Source: an uncultured Pseudodesulfovibrio sp.
GTDB taxonomy: Bacteria; Desulfobacterota; Desulfovibrionia; Desulfovibrionales; Desulfovibrionaceae
Length of the DNA stretch: 64,000 nt
Assembly: GCF_963675635.1 (NCBI RefSeq)
Contig: NZ_OY776488.1
Span: forward strand, 1,339,501-1,403,500
Reading direction: 5' to 3'
Position 1 is the stretch's first letter. Each line of letters starts with the position of its first letter. The notes under the pieces were generated by a model, which saw only the letters and a list, made by a program, of their open reading frames with translations, was not told where the DNA came from and did not search any database. Positions 35,714 to 44,693 of the stretch are shown here, one piece after another. Made by a program: the position numbers and the translations under genes.

Positions 35714-37141
35714 CTAAAACTCCAGAAGTCTTTCGGTCTTGGCTTTCAAATAGCTGATGTTGGTGTAAAAATCTTCCGGCTTCCCACTGATGTCTCCCTC
35801 CAGAACCAGAGAATCCAGAAACTGAACCCCACGAGCTTTGGCCTCTTCAAGGTCCTTGCCCCAAATGATAGCCAAGGCCAGGTTCGGATCGAATTCCATG
35901 GGAATCTCGTATACCTGGTCAACAGGAACCTGTGTATACACATCCAACCAATCGCGCTCTTCCCAGGCGAAACGGGTTATGCGACCTGCGCACGGCGTAA
36001 ACCAGTTGTCCGTATTCTCGGCTACGATGCGATACTCGATCCCAACCCCCTCAAGTTCGATGTCATCCTGCCCATAACCAAGAGGTTCACCCAGCGCCAA
36101 ACGGATCTGCTCGGTAATGATATCTACTGGTTTCCCGTTAGCTTTAGAAATAATTGCGGAAACACCATTTTCCACCTGAATTCTGGTATTAACCTCCATG
36201 AGGAAAGGCTCGCCTCTCGGAGTAATGATCCACTCCCATGTTCCCACATTGTCGTAGCCGGATTCCCGGGCCATGGACAAAGAATGCTGAGTAATTTCCT
36301 CAAGCACCCTGTCTGCGTCAAAGGTGTATGGCACCACCCCCGGAGCAAAACCGGGCGCGACTTCAATGCGTTTCTGCTTCCCTGTGGATTGCACGGAGCA
36401 GTTGCGGGTGCCAAAGTGGACATGCCGCTTGCCGCTACGCTCACTAACTATCTGCACTTCCAAGTGATTGAAGTCAAAAATTCGCTGTTCAATGAGCACG
36501 CCCTCATCGCCGAAATTCCGTTTTGCATAGTTGCGAATACGGCGAAAGACTGAACGAAATTCATCGAGATCCCGGACTTCCTCAATCCCCATACCACCGC
36601 CGCCAGCCGAAGCCTTGACCATAATCACACCATTCAGAATCCCCTGACTGGCCTGAAAATCAAAGAGGCTGGATGCAATCTCATCCGCTTCAAGCTCGCT
36701 GTATACCGGACGATCAGAGCCCGGCACGGTCGGAACATTCAGACTTCGGGCTATACGCTTTGTATTGATCTTGTCTCCCAGATCGCGAATAACCCACCAG
36801 GAAGGGCCGATGAATTCCATGGGACGATCCCGGCGCACCACGCGTCGGGCAAACCGGAAATCCTCTGCAAAAAAACCGTACCCGGGATGTACTGCTGTTG
36901 CTCCGCTGGCATCCGCCACGGAGAACAGTTCGTTTGCATCCAAATATGATGTGATTGTATAGATGGCAGTGTCACCGGCCAACTGACGAGCGAGAGCTAC
37001 GTGCCCGGACGCCTCATCTTCCTGCGTACAGACACAGACAAAGTCCAACCCAAGACGCTGACAAGCCCTCATCACCCGCATGGCGATCTCGCCACGATTG
37101 GCTATGAGGACCTTATGCCGATCACTGTTTGTCGAGTTCAC
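35714..37141 (-). CDS. Biotin carboxylase-type subunit
   Basis: The 475-residue protein has the AccC layout: N-terminal domain KVLIANRGEIAMRVMRA, ATP-grasp glycine loop KASAGGGGMG, and the catalytic strand MEVNTRIQVEN. Length matches AccC (about 450). It would carboxylate biotin with ATP and bicarbonate. Two motifs are unusual: the family QRRHQK stretch reads QSTGKQK with an inserted residue, and the conserved EH after RIQV is EN. The start is a GTG, and the gene directly abuts the carboxyltransferase gene, so they form one unit. Relatives such as pyruvate or propionyl-CoA carboxylase subunits cannot be fully excluded. Confidence 0.87.
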   Translation of the reverse strand: MNSTNSDRHKVLIANRGEIAMRVMRACQRLGLDFVCVCTQEDEASGHVALARQLAGDTAIYTITSYLDANELFSVADASGATAVHPGYGFFAEDFRFARRVVRRDRPMEFIGPSWWVIRDLGDKINTKRIARSLNVPTVPGSDRPVYSELEADEIASSLFDFQASQGILNGVIMVKASAGGGGMGIEEVRDLDEFRSVFRRIRNYAKRNFGDEGVLIEQRIFDFNHLEVQIVSERSGKRHVHFGTRNCSVQSTGKQKRIEVAPGFAPGVVPYTFDADRVLEEITQHSLSMARESGYDNVGTWEWIITPRGEPFLMEVNTRIQVENGVSAIISKANGKPVDIITEQIRLALGEPLGYGQDDIELEGVGIEYRIVAENTDNWFTPCAGRITRFAWEERDWLDVYTQVPVDQVYEIPMEFDPNLALAIIWGKDLEEAKARGVQFLDSLVLEGDISGKPEDFYTNISYLKAKTERLLEF

Positions 37142-37143
37142 TG

Positions 37144-37524
37144 TCAGCCTTGCTCCCGTTTCTTCTTACGCAGGGCAATAAGCCGCTTCTGGACTTCAAG
37201 AACAAGCTTGTCCAGCTTGATCTGCTTCTGCCGCTCCAACTCAACAAAATTCAACCCGACAATACCATTATCGAGTACGCGCATAACCAATGCGGTTATA
37301 CCACTCAAAAAAAGTTTCTTGTTGATCAGCAGTTCCACTTCCACCGTCTGTTTTTCTGAAAAGCTCTTTTCAGCATCAAGGACGGCGAATCCGGTGGCAC
37401 TCAAATCCATGACATCCAACACACGCTTCTGTTTTGGAAACCGAGCCTTGAGACCGGGAACCTTGGTACGAAAAGCCTTGCGCAGCTGTTCTTCATCTTC
37501 AGGTATACTTATTTCGAAATCCAT
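37144..37524 (-). CDS. PilZ-like domain protein
   Basis: The 126-residue protein starts at 37524 after GGGGGA. It contains a PilZ-like core with LDVMDLSATGFAVLD, matching the DxSxxG half of the c-di-GMP site; basic residues upstream (RFPKQKR) could supply the RxxxR half, though its spacing is not perfect. PilZ proteins bind cyclic di-GMP. It lies just after motB, where a YcgR-like brake on the flagellar motor would fit. The C-terminus is a basic helix. c-di-GMP binding is inferred. Confidence 0.75.
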   Translation of the reverse strand: MDFEISIPEDEEQLRKAFRTKVPGLKARFPKQKRVLDVMDLSATGFAVLDAEKSFSEKQTVEVELLINKKLFLSGITALVMRVLDNGIVGLNFVELERQKQIKLDKLVLEVQKRLIALRKKKREQG

Positions 37525-37564
37525 GACTCCCCCAATAGAATTCAATAAAACCGATACGATGACT

Positions 37565-38305
37565 TTACTGACCCGACACCCGTTTTTCAAGCACGAATTC
37601 CACACGACGGTTCTTGGCTCGATACTCGCTAGACGTATTGGGAAACAGAGGATTCAGATACGCAAGTCCTGTCGCGGTCAACCTGGTGGACTCAAGCCCC
37701 ATTTTGAGCAGTTCCCGTAAAACGTTGACGGCTCGGAGGGCAGAGATTTCCCAATTATCCTTAAAGCGTGAGTTCTTGCTGGGACGCACATTGTCCGTAT
37801 AACCGACAATCTTGATATTCTGGTCTTTATGCTGAATGAAAAAGTCCTTGAGCGTCGCTACCAACTGCACCCCTTTCGGAGTCAGACCGACCCTCCCGGA
37901 GGGAAACATCACATCGCCCGGTACCCGGATGGTAATGACTCCATCCTCAAAGTTTGCGCTAACGAGCCCTTCCACACCCTTCTTGGTCTGCAAGGTCTTG
38001 ACCTCGGCAAACACCTTACGCTGGGACTCGATGATTTGACGGCGCATGAGAGCCTGATCAATGAGCACTCCTGCCTCTTCGCGGGTGATCCGACTTGTTG
38101 CGATCTTCTCCATCTTGCCTTGCAAAGCCTTTGTCACCGAAGAAAATGTTTCGGAGAATTTCTCCGTATCAATGGTAGACATGGAATACAACAAGACGAA
38201 AAAGACCAGCAGAAGCATGGAAAGGTCAGCGAACGTGGTCAACCATTCGCCTCCGCCATCCTCTTCCTCCTCGGGCGGGTAGATCAAACGATCATCGTCT
38301 TTCAT
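37565..38305 (-). CDS. motB: Flagellar motor stator protein MotB
   Basis: The 246-residue protein has one N-terminal membrane segment (FADLSMLLLVFFVLLYS) with the proton- or sodium-binding aspartate, then a plug region and a C-terminal OmpA-like peptidoglycan-binding domain (VGYTDNVRPSKNSRFKDNWE). It anchors the stator to the cell wall. Its start overlaps the end of motA by four bases. The sequence does not decide between MotB and the sodium-type PomB. Confidence 0.93.
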   Translation of the reverse strand: MKDDDRLIYPPEEEEDGGGEWLTTFADLSMLLLVFFVLLYSMSTIDTEKFSETFSSVTKALQGKMEKIATSRITREEAGVLIDQALMRRQIIESQRKVFAEVKTLQTKKGVEGLVSANFEDGVITIRVPGDVMFPSGRVGLTPKGVQLVATLKDFFIQHKDQNIKIVGYTDNVRPSKNSRFKDNWEISALRAVNVLRELLKMGLESTRLTATGLAYLNPLFPNTSSEYRAKNRRVEFVLEKRVSGQ

Positions 38306-39057
38306 CGTTGTGTATCTCTTTCTGCCGGGGCCAGGAAGGAGGACAGTTTCTCGTAGACAAGCCTCGGGTTATTATTCTCCAGAATGGATTTCGCACCTTC
38401 AAAAATGACTTCGAGGTGCAGTTGTTCCTGCAGCGTCCTCGCTTTGAGTTTAGCTGCCATGGGAATGAAAAACAGCGTGGACATTGCCGAACCGTAAAAA
38501 GTTGTCAACAATGCGACAGCCATGGCCGGGCCGATGGATTTCGGATTATCCAGCTGAGAAAGCATCTGGACCAGACCGATGAGCGTTCCCATCATACCAA
38601 AGGCTGGAGCAAGAGCTGCCAGGCGCTTGAACACATCCTGTCCAACCTGATGACGTCGGCGCATGGACGTAATCTCGATGGAGAGTGTAGAACGAATGAG
38701 ATCAGGGTCCGCATTGTCCGCGATCAACTGGCAGGACTTTTTGAGAACCATGTTCTCGGTCTGGACATTCTCCAAAGCGATAAGCCCTTCACGGCGACTG
38801 ATTTCTGCCACTTTCACCATGATATTCACAACGTCACGCACTTTGGTTTTGCGCGACACGAATATCTTGAAGGCAGCCTTGAAGGCCTGTATAACTTCTT
38901 CAAAGGGAAAGGCGACCATAATAGAGGCCAAGGTGCCGCCAACCACGATCATCATACCAGGAACATTGATAAAAACATCAACAGCCCCACCGATAATAAT
39001 TGCGCCGATAATGAGCGCAAACCCGACGGCGAGACCTAGTAGTGTTACAATATCCAT
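38302..39057 (-). CDS. motA: Flagellar motor stator protein MotA
   Basis: The 251-residue protein has four membrane segments and the conserved cytoplasmic loop between the second and third. LAALAPAFGMMGTLIGLV contains the functional proline at the start of the third segment. MotA and MotB form the ion channel that drives flagellar rotation. It is the first gene of the minus-strand run motA-motB-pilZ and diverges from the nucleoside phosphorylase gene. Confidence 0.93.
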   Translation of the reverse strand: MDIVTLLGLAVGFALIIGAIIIGGAVDVFINVPGMMIVVGGTLASIMVAFPFEEVIQAFKAAFKIFVSRKTKVRDVVNIMVKVAEISRREGLIALENVQTENMVLKKSCQLIADNADPDLIRSTLSIEITSMRRRHQVGQDVFKRLAALAPAFGMMGTLIGLVQMLSQLDNPKSIGPAMAVALLTTFYGSAMSTLFFIPMAAKLKARTLQEQLHLEVIFEGAKSILENNNPRLVYEKLSSFLAPAERDTQR

Positions 39058-39147
39058 ACAACAAGCCTATCCTTAATATGTTCAATCCGTTCCGTTCACA
39101 ATTCAGCCTTCCGGGCGCAACCACTGCTGCGAAGCAAAGGAGTCAGC

Positions 39148-39987
39148 ATGGAATACCATAAAAAGATACAACATTCTGTCGCATACATACAGGAGAAATT
39201 GGGTAAATTTCAAGCTGATACTGTCGCGTTTGTAACAGGTACCGGACTCGGAGGCCTCACCGACACCATTGAAAACCCGATCCTGCTGCCCTATGAAGAG
39301 ATTGACGAGTTCCCCGTGTCCACAGTCAAAAGCCACGCCGGGCAGCTTATATCAGGCTCAATTGATGGCGTTCCCGTGCTGGCTCTTCAAGGACGATTCC
39401 ACCTATACGAAGGATTCACGGCGCAGGAGGCGACCCACAACATCCGCGTCTTGGGAGAGCTTGGTATCAAAACCCTGATTCTGACCAATGCAGTTGGCGC
39501 GCTCAATCCATCATTCGAAACAGGCTCCCCAATGGTCATCGAGGACCATATCAATCTGACCGGGCATACCCCCCTTCGCGGCGAAAATATCGACGCATGG
39601 GGCGAACGGTTCCCGGACATGTGCGCTGTGTACGATCCGATCCTGCGGCAACTGGCCGTCGACAAAGCTCTGGAACTCGGCATCCGACTGGAACGCGGCG
39701 TCTTCATGCAGATCATGGGCCCCAACATGGAAACCCCGGCGGAAACCCGTATGTATCGAAGAATGGGAGCGGACGCCATAGGTATGTCGACCTGCATGGA
39801 AGCCATTGCGGCACATCATATGGGCATTCGCCTCCTCGGCATATCCTGCCTGACCAACAAGAATCTTCCGGACTGCATGGTGGATGCACCGCTGGATGCC
39901 GTTATCGCCCAGGCAGAGAAATCTTCGGCAACAATGACGAAACTTATCCGTGCAATCCTAAAGGAAATCCCGCAAATAGCCGAATAG
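39148..39987 (+). CDS. Purine nucleoside phosphorylase, family 2 type
   Basis: The 279-residue protein has the trimeric PNP/MTAP motifs: GTGLGGL (residues 31-37), GRFHLYEG, TNAVGALN and MGPNMETPAETRMYR. It splits purine nucleosides with phosphate in the cytoplasm for salvage. The AAAGGAG ribosome-binding site lies six bases before the start. Inosine-guanosine phosphorylase (PunA) is the best fit; a methylthioadenosine phosphorylase is less likely because ETP/ETRMYR is PNP-like. Confidence 0.92.
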   Translation: MEYHKKIQHSVAYIQEKLGKFQADTVAFVTGTGLGGLTDTIENPILLPYEEIDEFPVSTVKSHAGQLISGSIDGVPVLALQGRFHLYEGFTAQEATHNIRVLGELGIKTLILTNAVGALNPSFETGSPMVIEDHINLTGHTPLRGENIDAWGERFPDMCAVYDPILRQLAVDKALELGIRLERGVFMQIMGPNMETPAETRMYRRMGADAIGMSTCMEAIAAHHMGIRLLGISCLTNKNLPDCMVDAPLDAVIAQAEKSSATMTKLIRAILKEIPQIAE

Positions 39988-40051
39988 ACGCTAGGCGGAT
40001 CGTATGCGCGGTTCGCCAAACGGCTTAACTGCGACTCCGGGACGGCAATAG

Positions 40052-40711
40052 ATGAACAAAGCTGTATTGATATTACTGACAATCTCCACCACCCTCCTCA
40101 TGGCCGGGTGCGGCAACCGCATGTGGGAGGATAGCAAAGAAGCTACCTCCGAGACATTCGATTACGTGTTCGACACCGCCCCTACGGCGAGATCCTACCA
40201 CGAGACATCGTCAATTCCTCTCATCGAACTGAACTACAGAGCCGCTGACGTCCTATACTCCAATGTGGGTAAAGGAGAGTTAACACTGGAATCCGCAGTG
40301 TTTGTCAAACCTTTCACCAATCAAAACGATCCCGGCGACAACGCCATTTTCGGATCGGTCGTCACCCAGCAGATCGCGGACCGACTTGTCCAGCGTGGCG
40401 TACTCATCACTGAAGGCAGCCCGAACGTCACGGACTATCTATATAAAAAAGATGTTAACCCAGAAAAATACAAGAATCTTACAACCGTAATGTCCGGCAA
40501 GTTGCCGCCCCGATCAGGCATGCTTACCGGCAATTACGTCATAGGCGACAACTACGTGTATATGTCATCCAAAGTCGTGCGACTCGTGGACTCTGCTGTT
40601 GTTTCGGCCCACAACTGGACTTTGCCCATAAGTGACAATATCCGCCAGATGCTGCCACAACTGACGAAAAGCGAAGGCATGGTCCCTACGGTCAAAAACA
40701 AATTCGATTAA
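40052..40711 (+). CDS. FlgO-like outer-membrane lipoprotein
   Basis: The 219-residue product has a lipoprotein signal with lipobox LMAGC. The rest matches the FlgO domain: an N-terminal QQIADRLVQRGVLITEG segment and a C-terminal NYVYMSSKVVRLVDSAVVSA segment. In Vibrio, FlgO is an outer-membrane lipoprotein needed for normal flagellar function. The motAB genes lie 1 kb away on the other strand, which makes a motility role plausible. The ribosome-binding site is weak. A terminator follows. Confidence 0.78.
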   Translation: MNKAVLILLTISTTLLMAGCGNRMWEDSKEATSETFDYVFDTAPTARSYHETSSIPLIELNYRAADVLYSNVGKGELTLESAVFVKPFTNQNDPGDNAIFGSVVTQQIADRLVQRGVLITEGSPNVTDYLYKKDVNPEKYKNLTTVMSGKLPPRSGMLTGNYVIGDNYVYMSSKVVRLVDSAVVSAHNWTLPISDNIRQMLPQLTKSEGMVPTVKNKFD

Positions 40712-40724
40712 ACAAATCCCATAG

Positions 40725-40760
40725 AAAAGGGGTGCCGGCTAACCGGCACCCCTTTTTTTT
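40725..40760. terminator. Strong terminator between flgO-like gene and korC
   Basis: A stem of at least 12 bp (AAGGGGTGCCGG with its complement, loop CTAA) runs into eight T residues for the + strand, with an A run on the other side. Confidence 0.88.
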
Positions 40761-40794
40761 GTTTTCTCAAAGGTGAACGCTCTGCGCGTACACC

Positions 40795-41382
40795 TTATTC
40801 ATCACGCCAGGCTTCGCCGATATCGTCACCCCATTCTTTCTTGGCAAGACGATGACCAAGATTGAAAGCCTTGGTATTGATGGCTTTGATCTTTGGCGGC
40901 AATACGGATTCCAGACTCTTGCGCATGGTCCCCTGATTGACAAAGGGAAGCAGGAAGGAAAGTGACCCCAGGACCACGGTATTCATAGCCTGAGCTATAC
41001 CAACCTTCTCTTTGGCAAGGGCTGTGTAGGGCAGACCCAGGAACTGGTTGGTCGGCGGTTGCTTGACCAGATCAGACTCCAGCACCAACACTCCACCCGG
41101 CTTCAGGTAAGGATAATAGGTATTGCAAGCTTCCTGAGACAACGCCACCAGAAGGTCCAGATTTTCTGCCTTGGGATAACTGATGGGTTTCGAACTGATA
41201 ACCAGATCACACTTGCTGGACCCGCCACGCGCCTCGGGACCGTAGCTCTGTGTCTGCGTGACATTGTACCCATGTCCGAGAGCCAGCCCCTGCCCCATGA
41301 TCTTGCCCAGGGTAATAATACCCTGACCGCCCAGGCCGGAAAACCGAATCTCAAAACGATCAAGTTCTTGCTGCGGCTTCAT
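40795..41382 (-). CDS. korC: 2-oxoacid:ferredoxin oxidoreductase, gamma subunit
   Basis: The 195-residue protein has the gamma-subunit fold with the opening FSGLGGQGIITLGKIMG and YGPEARGGSSKCD. With the three genes upstream it makes a four-subunit enzyme that oxidises a 2-oxoacid to its CoA ester and reduces ferredoxin. Order D-A-B-C and sequence fit the 2-oxoglutarate enzyme (Kor), which would supply succinyl-CoA or run reductively. Its start directly abuts the beta-subunit stop. Confidence 0.9.
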   Translation of the reverse strand: MKPQQELDRFEIRFSGLGGQGIITLGKIMGQGLALGHGYNVTQTQSYGPEARGGSSKCDLVISSKPISYPKAENLDLLVALSQEACNTYYPYLKPGGVLVLESDLVKQPPTNQFLGLPYTALAKEKVGIAQAMNTVVLGSLSFLLPFVNQGTMRKSLESVLPPKIKAINTKAFNLGHRLAKKEWGDDIGEAWRDE

Positions 41383-42234
41383 TTATTTGCCTCCCTTGGC
41401 GGCCTGCGCCAGAAGGTTCGACTGCAATTTGTGGTAGCTCTCCTCAAAGCCGGGACGATCACGTTCGACAAACACGCCGATAGGCATGCGGTCCTTGCGC
41501 TGGTCCTCAGACATCTCATTGTAACGTTCTACAGAGACGGCAGTCTTTTTCATCCACTTATACATCTCGACCGAATTCTTATACTTGTTCTTGCGACCGA
41601 ATTGGGTGTGACACGGTGTGATGGCCTCAACAAGGCTGAAGCCGGGACGCTTAATGGCCTCGGTCATGATCTTTTCCAGCTTGTTCACATGGAAAACCGT
41701 ACCGCGAGCCACATAGTTGGCACCGGCCCCTCTTGCCAGTTCCACAGTGTCAAAACTGCTGTCGAGCTGTCCATAGGGGTTGGTCATGGTGGTCGAACCC
41801 ATCGGAGTCGCCGGAGAACTCTGTCCACCAGTCATACCATAGATATTGTTGTTCAACACCAATGCTGTCACGCCGATATTTCGACGAGCCGCATGGATAA
41901 GATGGTTGCCACCGATGGATAAGGCATCACCATCGCCCATGATGGTGATGACATTCAACTTCGGGTTGGCCATCTTGATACCTGTGGCAAAGCTCAAGGC
42001 CCGGCCGTGGGTAGTATGGACAGTATTGAAGTCCACATAGACAGCCAGACGACCCGAACAGCCGATTCCGGCCACAACCACCACGTCGTCTTTGGGAATC
42101 CCCAGAGAATGAATAGAACGAATCAAGGTTCCCAACACGATGCCGTGACCGCAACCGGCGCACAGGACATGCGGAAATTTCTTGTTATGCCTCAGATACT
42201 GATGAATTATTTCGTTTCCGGTAAAAGTACTCAT
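41383..42234 (-). CDS. korB: 2-oxoacid:ferredoxin oxidoreductase, beta subunit
   Basis: The 283-residue protein starts at 42234, with AGGGG upstream; an extension to 42321 overlaps the alpha gene and lacks homology. The thiamine diphosphate site is visible as GDGDALSIGG followed by NNNIYGMTGGQ. CAGCGHG near the N-terminus supplies part of the cluster or cofactor contacts. It carries the catalytic centre of the Kor complex. Confidence 0.92.
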   Translation of the reverse strand: MSTFTGNEIIHQYLRHNKKFPHVLCAGCGHGIVLGTLIRSIHSLGIPKDDVVVVAGIGCSGRLAVYVDFNTVHTTHGRALSFATGIKMANPKLNVITIMGDGDALSIGGNHLIHAARRNIGVTALVLNNNIYGMTGGQSSPATPMGSTTMTNPYGQLDSSFDTVELARGAGANYVARGTVFHVNKLEKIMTEAIKRPGFSLVEAITPCHTQFGRKNKYKNSVEMYKWMKKTAVSVERYNEMSEDQRKDRMPIGVFVERDRPGFEESYHKLQSNLLAQAAKGGK

Positions 42235-42238
42235 GTCA

Positions 42239-43384
42239 CTACCCCTGCATGATGACCTTGAGGATTTCCGCGGGAGTGACGATCTGTCCGTCCACACGAT
42301 TGATGGTCCTGACCGCAGCATGGCCCATATTCACACGCTTCACCTCGCGAGACATCTGACCCATGTTCATTTCAGGCACCACCAGTGTCTTGGCTTTTGC
42401 CAAAATCTTTTCAGTATGTCTTCTGGGGTACGGGAACAGGGTTTTCAATTTGAGCAACCCGGCTTTTACACCGTTTTCACGAGCTTGCTGCACGGCCAAT
42501 TCGGCGGAACGGGCCACACTGCCGTAAGCAATCACAACGACATCCGCGTCATCCGTCTGAATTTCATCCACCAACTGAATGTCATAAAAGAACTGATCGA
42601 TCTTGCGATGGATACGGTCCATGAGTTCAACGACCTCTTCTGGACGCTGAGTCGGAAATCCATTGCGATCATGCGTCAGGCCGGTGACATGAAAACGATA
42701 CCCGGACCCGATAGCGGGCATGGGCGGTACACCGCGAACAGTTTCTTCATACGGCTTATACCATTCCGGCGGCATTGAGGGCACAGTGCGGGAAAAGACT
42801 TCATACTCACCTTCATTGGGGATTTCGATCTTCTCACGGGTATGTGCCGTGACTTCATCCAGAAGCAGGATGACCGGAGTGCGATATTTCTCCGCCATAT
42901 TAAATGCGGTAATGGTCATGTCCAGACACTCCTGCACATTGGAGGCGGACAGGACGATAATCGGATGATCGCCGTGTGTTCCCCAGCGAGCCTGTTGAAC
43001 ATCACCCTGCGCAGGACAGGTAGGCAACCCCGTGGAGGGACCGCCGCGCATGACATTAACCAAAACCAAAGGAGCTTCAGCCATAATTGCATAACCCAGG
43101 TTTTCCTGCATAAGCGAAAAACCCGGCCCGCTCGTGGCTGTCATGGCCTTGCGACCGGCCAAAGATGCGCCGATAATGGCTCCCATGCTCGCGATTTCAT
43201 CTTCAAGCTGTATGAAGACACCATCTTCAATCCTGGGCAGCCGAGCAGCCATGATTTCCATTATCTCAGACGACGGAGTAATGGGGTACCCGCCAAAAAA
43301 TGAACAACCAGCCAACAATGCGCCTTCGACAACGGCCTCGTTGCCGAGAGCGAAAATTTCCTTGCGTTTCTTGCGTCTGGGCAT
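42239..43384 (-). CDS. korA: 2-oxoacid:ferredoxin oxidoreductase, alpha subunit
   Basis: The 381-residue protein has the pyrimidine-binding domain (GNEAVVEGALLAGCSFFGGY) and the TSGPGFSLMQENLGYA motif of 2-oxoacid oxidoreductase alpha subunits. It contributes to thiamine and substrate binding. It lies three bases after the ferredoxin gene and four before korB. Chain length matches KorA without the gamma domain fused. Confidence 0.93.
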   Translation of the reverse strand: MPRRKKRKEIFALGNEAVVEGALLAGCSFFGGYPITPSSEIMEIMAARLPRIEDGVFIQLEDEIASMGAIIGASLAGRKAMTATSGPGFSLMQENLGYAIMAEAPLVLVNVMRGGPSTGLPTCPAQGDVQQARWGTHGDHPIIVLSASNVQECLDMTITAFNMAEKYRTPVILLLDEVTAHTREKIEIPNEGEYEVFSRTVPSMPPEWYKPYEETVRGVPPMPAIGSGYRFHVTGLTHDRNGFPTQRPEEVVELMDRIHRKIDQFFYDIQLVDEIQTDDADVVVIAYGSVARSAELAVQQARENGVKAGLLKLKTLFPYPRRHTEKILAKAKTLVVPEMNMGQMSREVKRVNMGHAAVRTINRVDGQIVTPAEILKVIMQG

Positions 43385-43387
43385 CGC

Positions 43388-43675
43388 TTACGCCCCCTTC
43401 CCGGTTACTTTCGTTTTGGCAGTTTCAACGTCCCCTTCCCCGGCAGCCTTTTCGCCGCTCTCAGAATCCTTATCTGTAACCACGATGGCAAAATCAGGAC
43501 AATGCAGCTCGCAAAAGCCACAACGGATACAGTCTTCCTCGCGAACAACCGTAGACTTACCCTGATCGTTCAGCTCAAGCACTTTTCCCGGACAAAACTC
43601 GACACAGATGCCGCACCCCTTACACCAGTCCGGGTAGATGATAACTTTGTTCTTCCCTTTGTCTTTTCTAGCCAT
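43388..43675 (-). CDS. korD: 2-oxoacid:ferredoxin oxidoreductase, delta (ferredoxin) subunit
   Basis: The 95-residue protein starts at 43675 after GGAAGGAG. It has two [4Fe-4S] motifs: CKGCGICVEFCPG and CIRCGFCELHCPD. The last 30 residues are a polar, charged tail without cysteines. It passes electrons from the catalytic beta subunit to external ferredoxin and is the first gene of korDABC. Confidence 0.92.
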   Translation of the reverse strand: MARKDKGKNKVIIYPDWCKGCGICVEFCPGKVLELNDQGKSTVVREEDCIRCGFCELHCPDFAIVVTDKDSESGEKAAGEGDVETAKTKVTGKGA

Positions 43676-43854
43676 AGCTCCTTCCAACTCGTGAAAGATT
43701 CATTCAGGTCATTTTCCTGAATTTTACAAAAAAGTAATTCGCAAAATGTCACTTTTTCAAGATACTCAATTGAACTCCTAGCAGGATTTTTACTTGTGTC
43801 CAGCGTTTTTCAAAATTTCTTGAGCACCCCATACGAAGTTGAAATGAAAAAACA

Positions 43855-43895
43855 AAAAAAAGCGTTTCTGATTTTCACCAAAAACGCATTTTTAC
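43855..43895. terminator. Terminator between korD upstream region and cbiC
   Basis: GCGTTT (43862-43867) pairs with AAACGC (43882-43887). A run of A residues on the left gives a T tract for the minus-strand cbiC transcript. Confidence 0.65.
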
Positions 43896-43913
43896 TCTGC
43901 ATAAAAATTAAAT

Positions 43914-44552
43914 TTAAAGAGCCATAACCGCCATCGCATTAATAACACAGGCAGCTAAAGCGCTCCCCCCTTTCCGTCCTTCAATGGAAATATAAGGAAT
44001 ATTTCTGCGCATAAGCAGTACTTTTGACTCTGCAGCATTCACAAATCCAACAGGCATTCCCACGACCAATGCGGGAGCGACAGTCCCGCTATCAACATGT
44101 TCAACAAGTCGAATAAGTGCAGTTGGCGCATTCCCAACAACATATATATCCGGCTTTAGTTCAGCAACAGCAACGTCAACCGCTGCTTTTGCCCGAGTAA
44201 TTCCTTCGCGTTGAGCCCGTTCAACCACTCGTTGATCATTGATCAGACAATGAACGGTACAACCCAGCGGGTCGAGTCGACGAACGGGCATACCACGTTT
44301 AGCCATCTCGGTATCAGTAACTATCGTGGCACCATTTTTCAATGCAGCAACACCTGACTCAACGGCACCATCCTTGAAACGAACCAGCTCAAGAAGTTCA
44401 AAATCCGCTGTAGTGTGAATCATTCTGCGTACGATTTCCCATTTCGCCCCAGAAAAAAGGCGTGGCTCAGGAACCTCAGAATCAATAATTCGAAAAGATT
44501 CTGACTCAATATCATCAGGTTTTTGAAAATTCTGTATTGTTATCTCTGACAA
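43914..44552 (-). CDS. cbiC: Precorrin-8X / cobalt-precorrin-8 methylmutase
   Basis: The 212-residue protein has the CbiC/CobH fold with the conserved histidine in RRMIHTTADFE and the VGNAPTAL and MPVGFVNAAESK motifs. It moves a methyl group from C11 to C12 in corrin-ring synthesis for cobalamin. The start is a TTG at 44552 with a very good ribosome-binding site (GAGGAGG, six bases away); no ATG fits. No other cobalamin gene is in the window, so it is isolated, and I see no cobalamin riboswitch in the short upstream gap. Confidence 0.9.
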   Translation of the reverse strand: MSEITIQNFQKPDDIESESFRIIDSEVPEPRLFSGAKWEIVRRMIHTTADFELLELVRFKDGAVESGVAALKNGATIVTDTEMAKRGMPVRRLDPLGCTVHCLINDQRVVERAQREGITRAKAAVDVAVAELKPDIYVVGNAPTALIRLVEHVDSGTVAPALVVGMPVGFVNAAESKVLLMRRNIPYISIEGRKGGSALAACVINAMAVMAL

Positions 44553-44604
44553 AACAACCTCCTCTGAGGTACAATTATTCTTAATTTTAAAAATGTTTTT
44601 CTAT

Positions 44605-44654
44605 AATAAAAAGAGACGGCCAAGAATATGTTTTGAGAATTCCCGGACCGTCTC
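44605..44654 (-). terminator. Terminator of the third amino-acid transporter operon
   Basis: GAGACGG (44613-44619) pairs with CCGTCTC (44648-44654) with extra pairing inside. On the minus strand the stem is followed by a T run (A residues at 44606-44612). Confidence 0.75.
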
Positions 44655-44693
44655 AGTACGATTTTTCGACTTTCCGGGCGATTGCCCCTTCAA

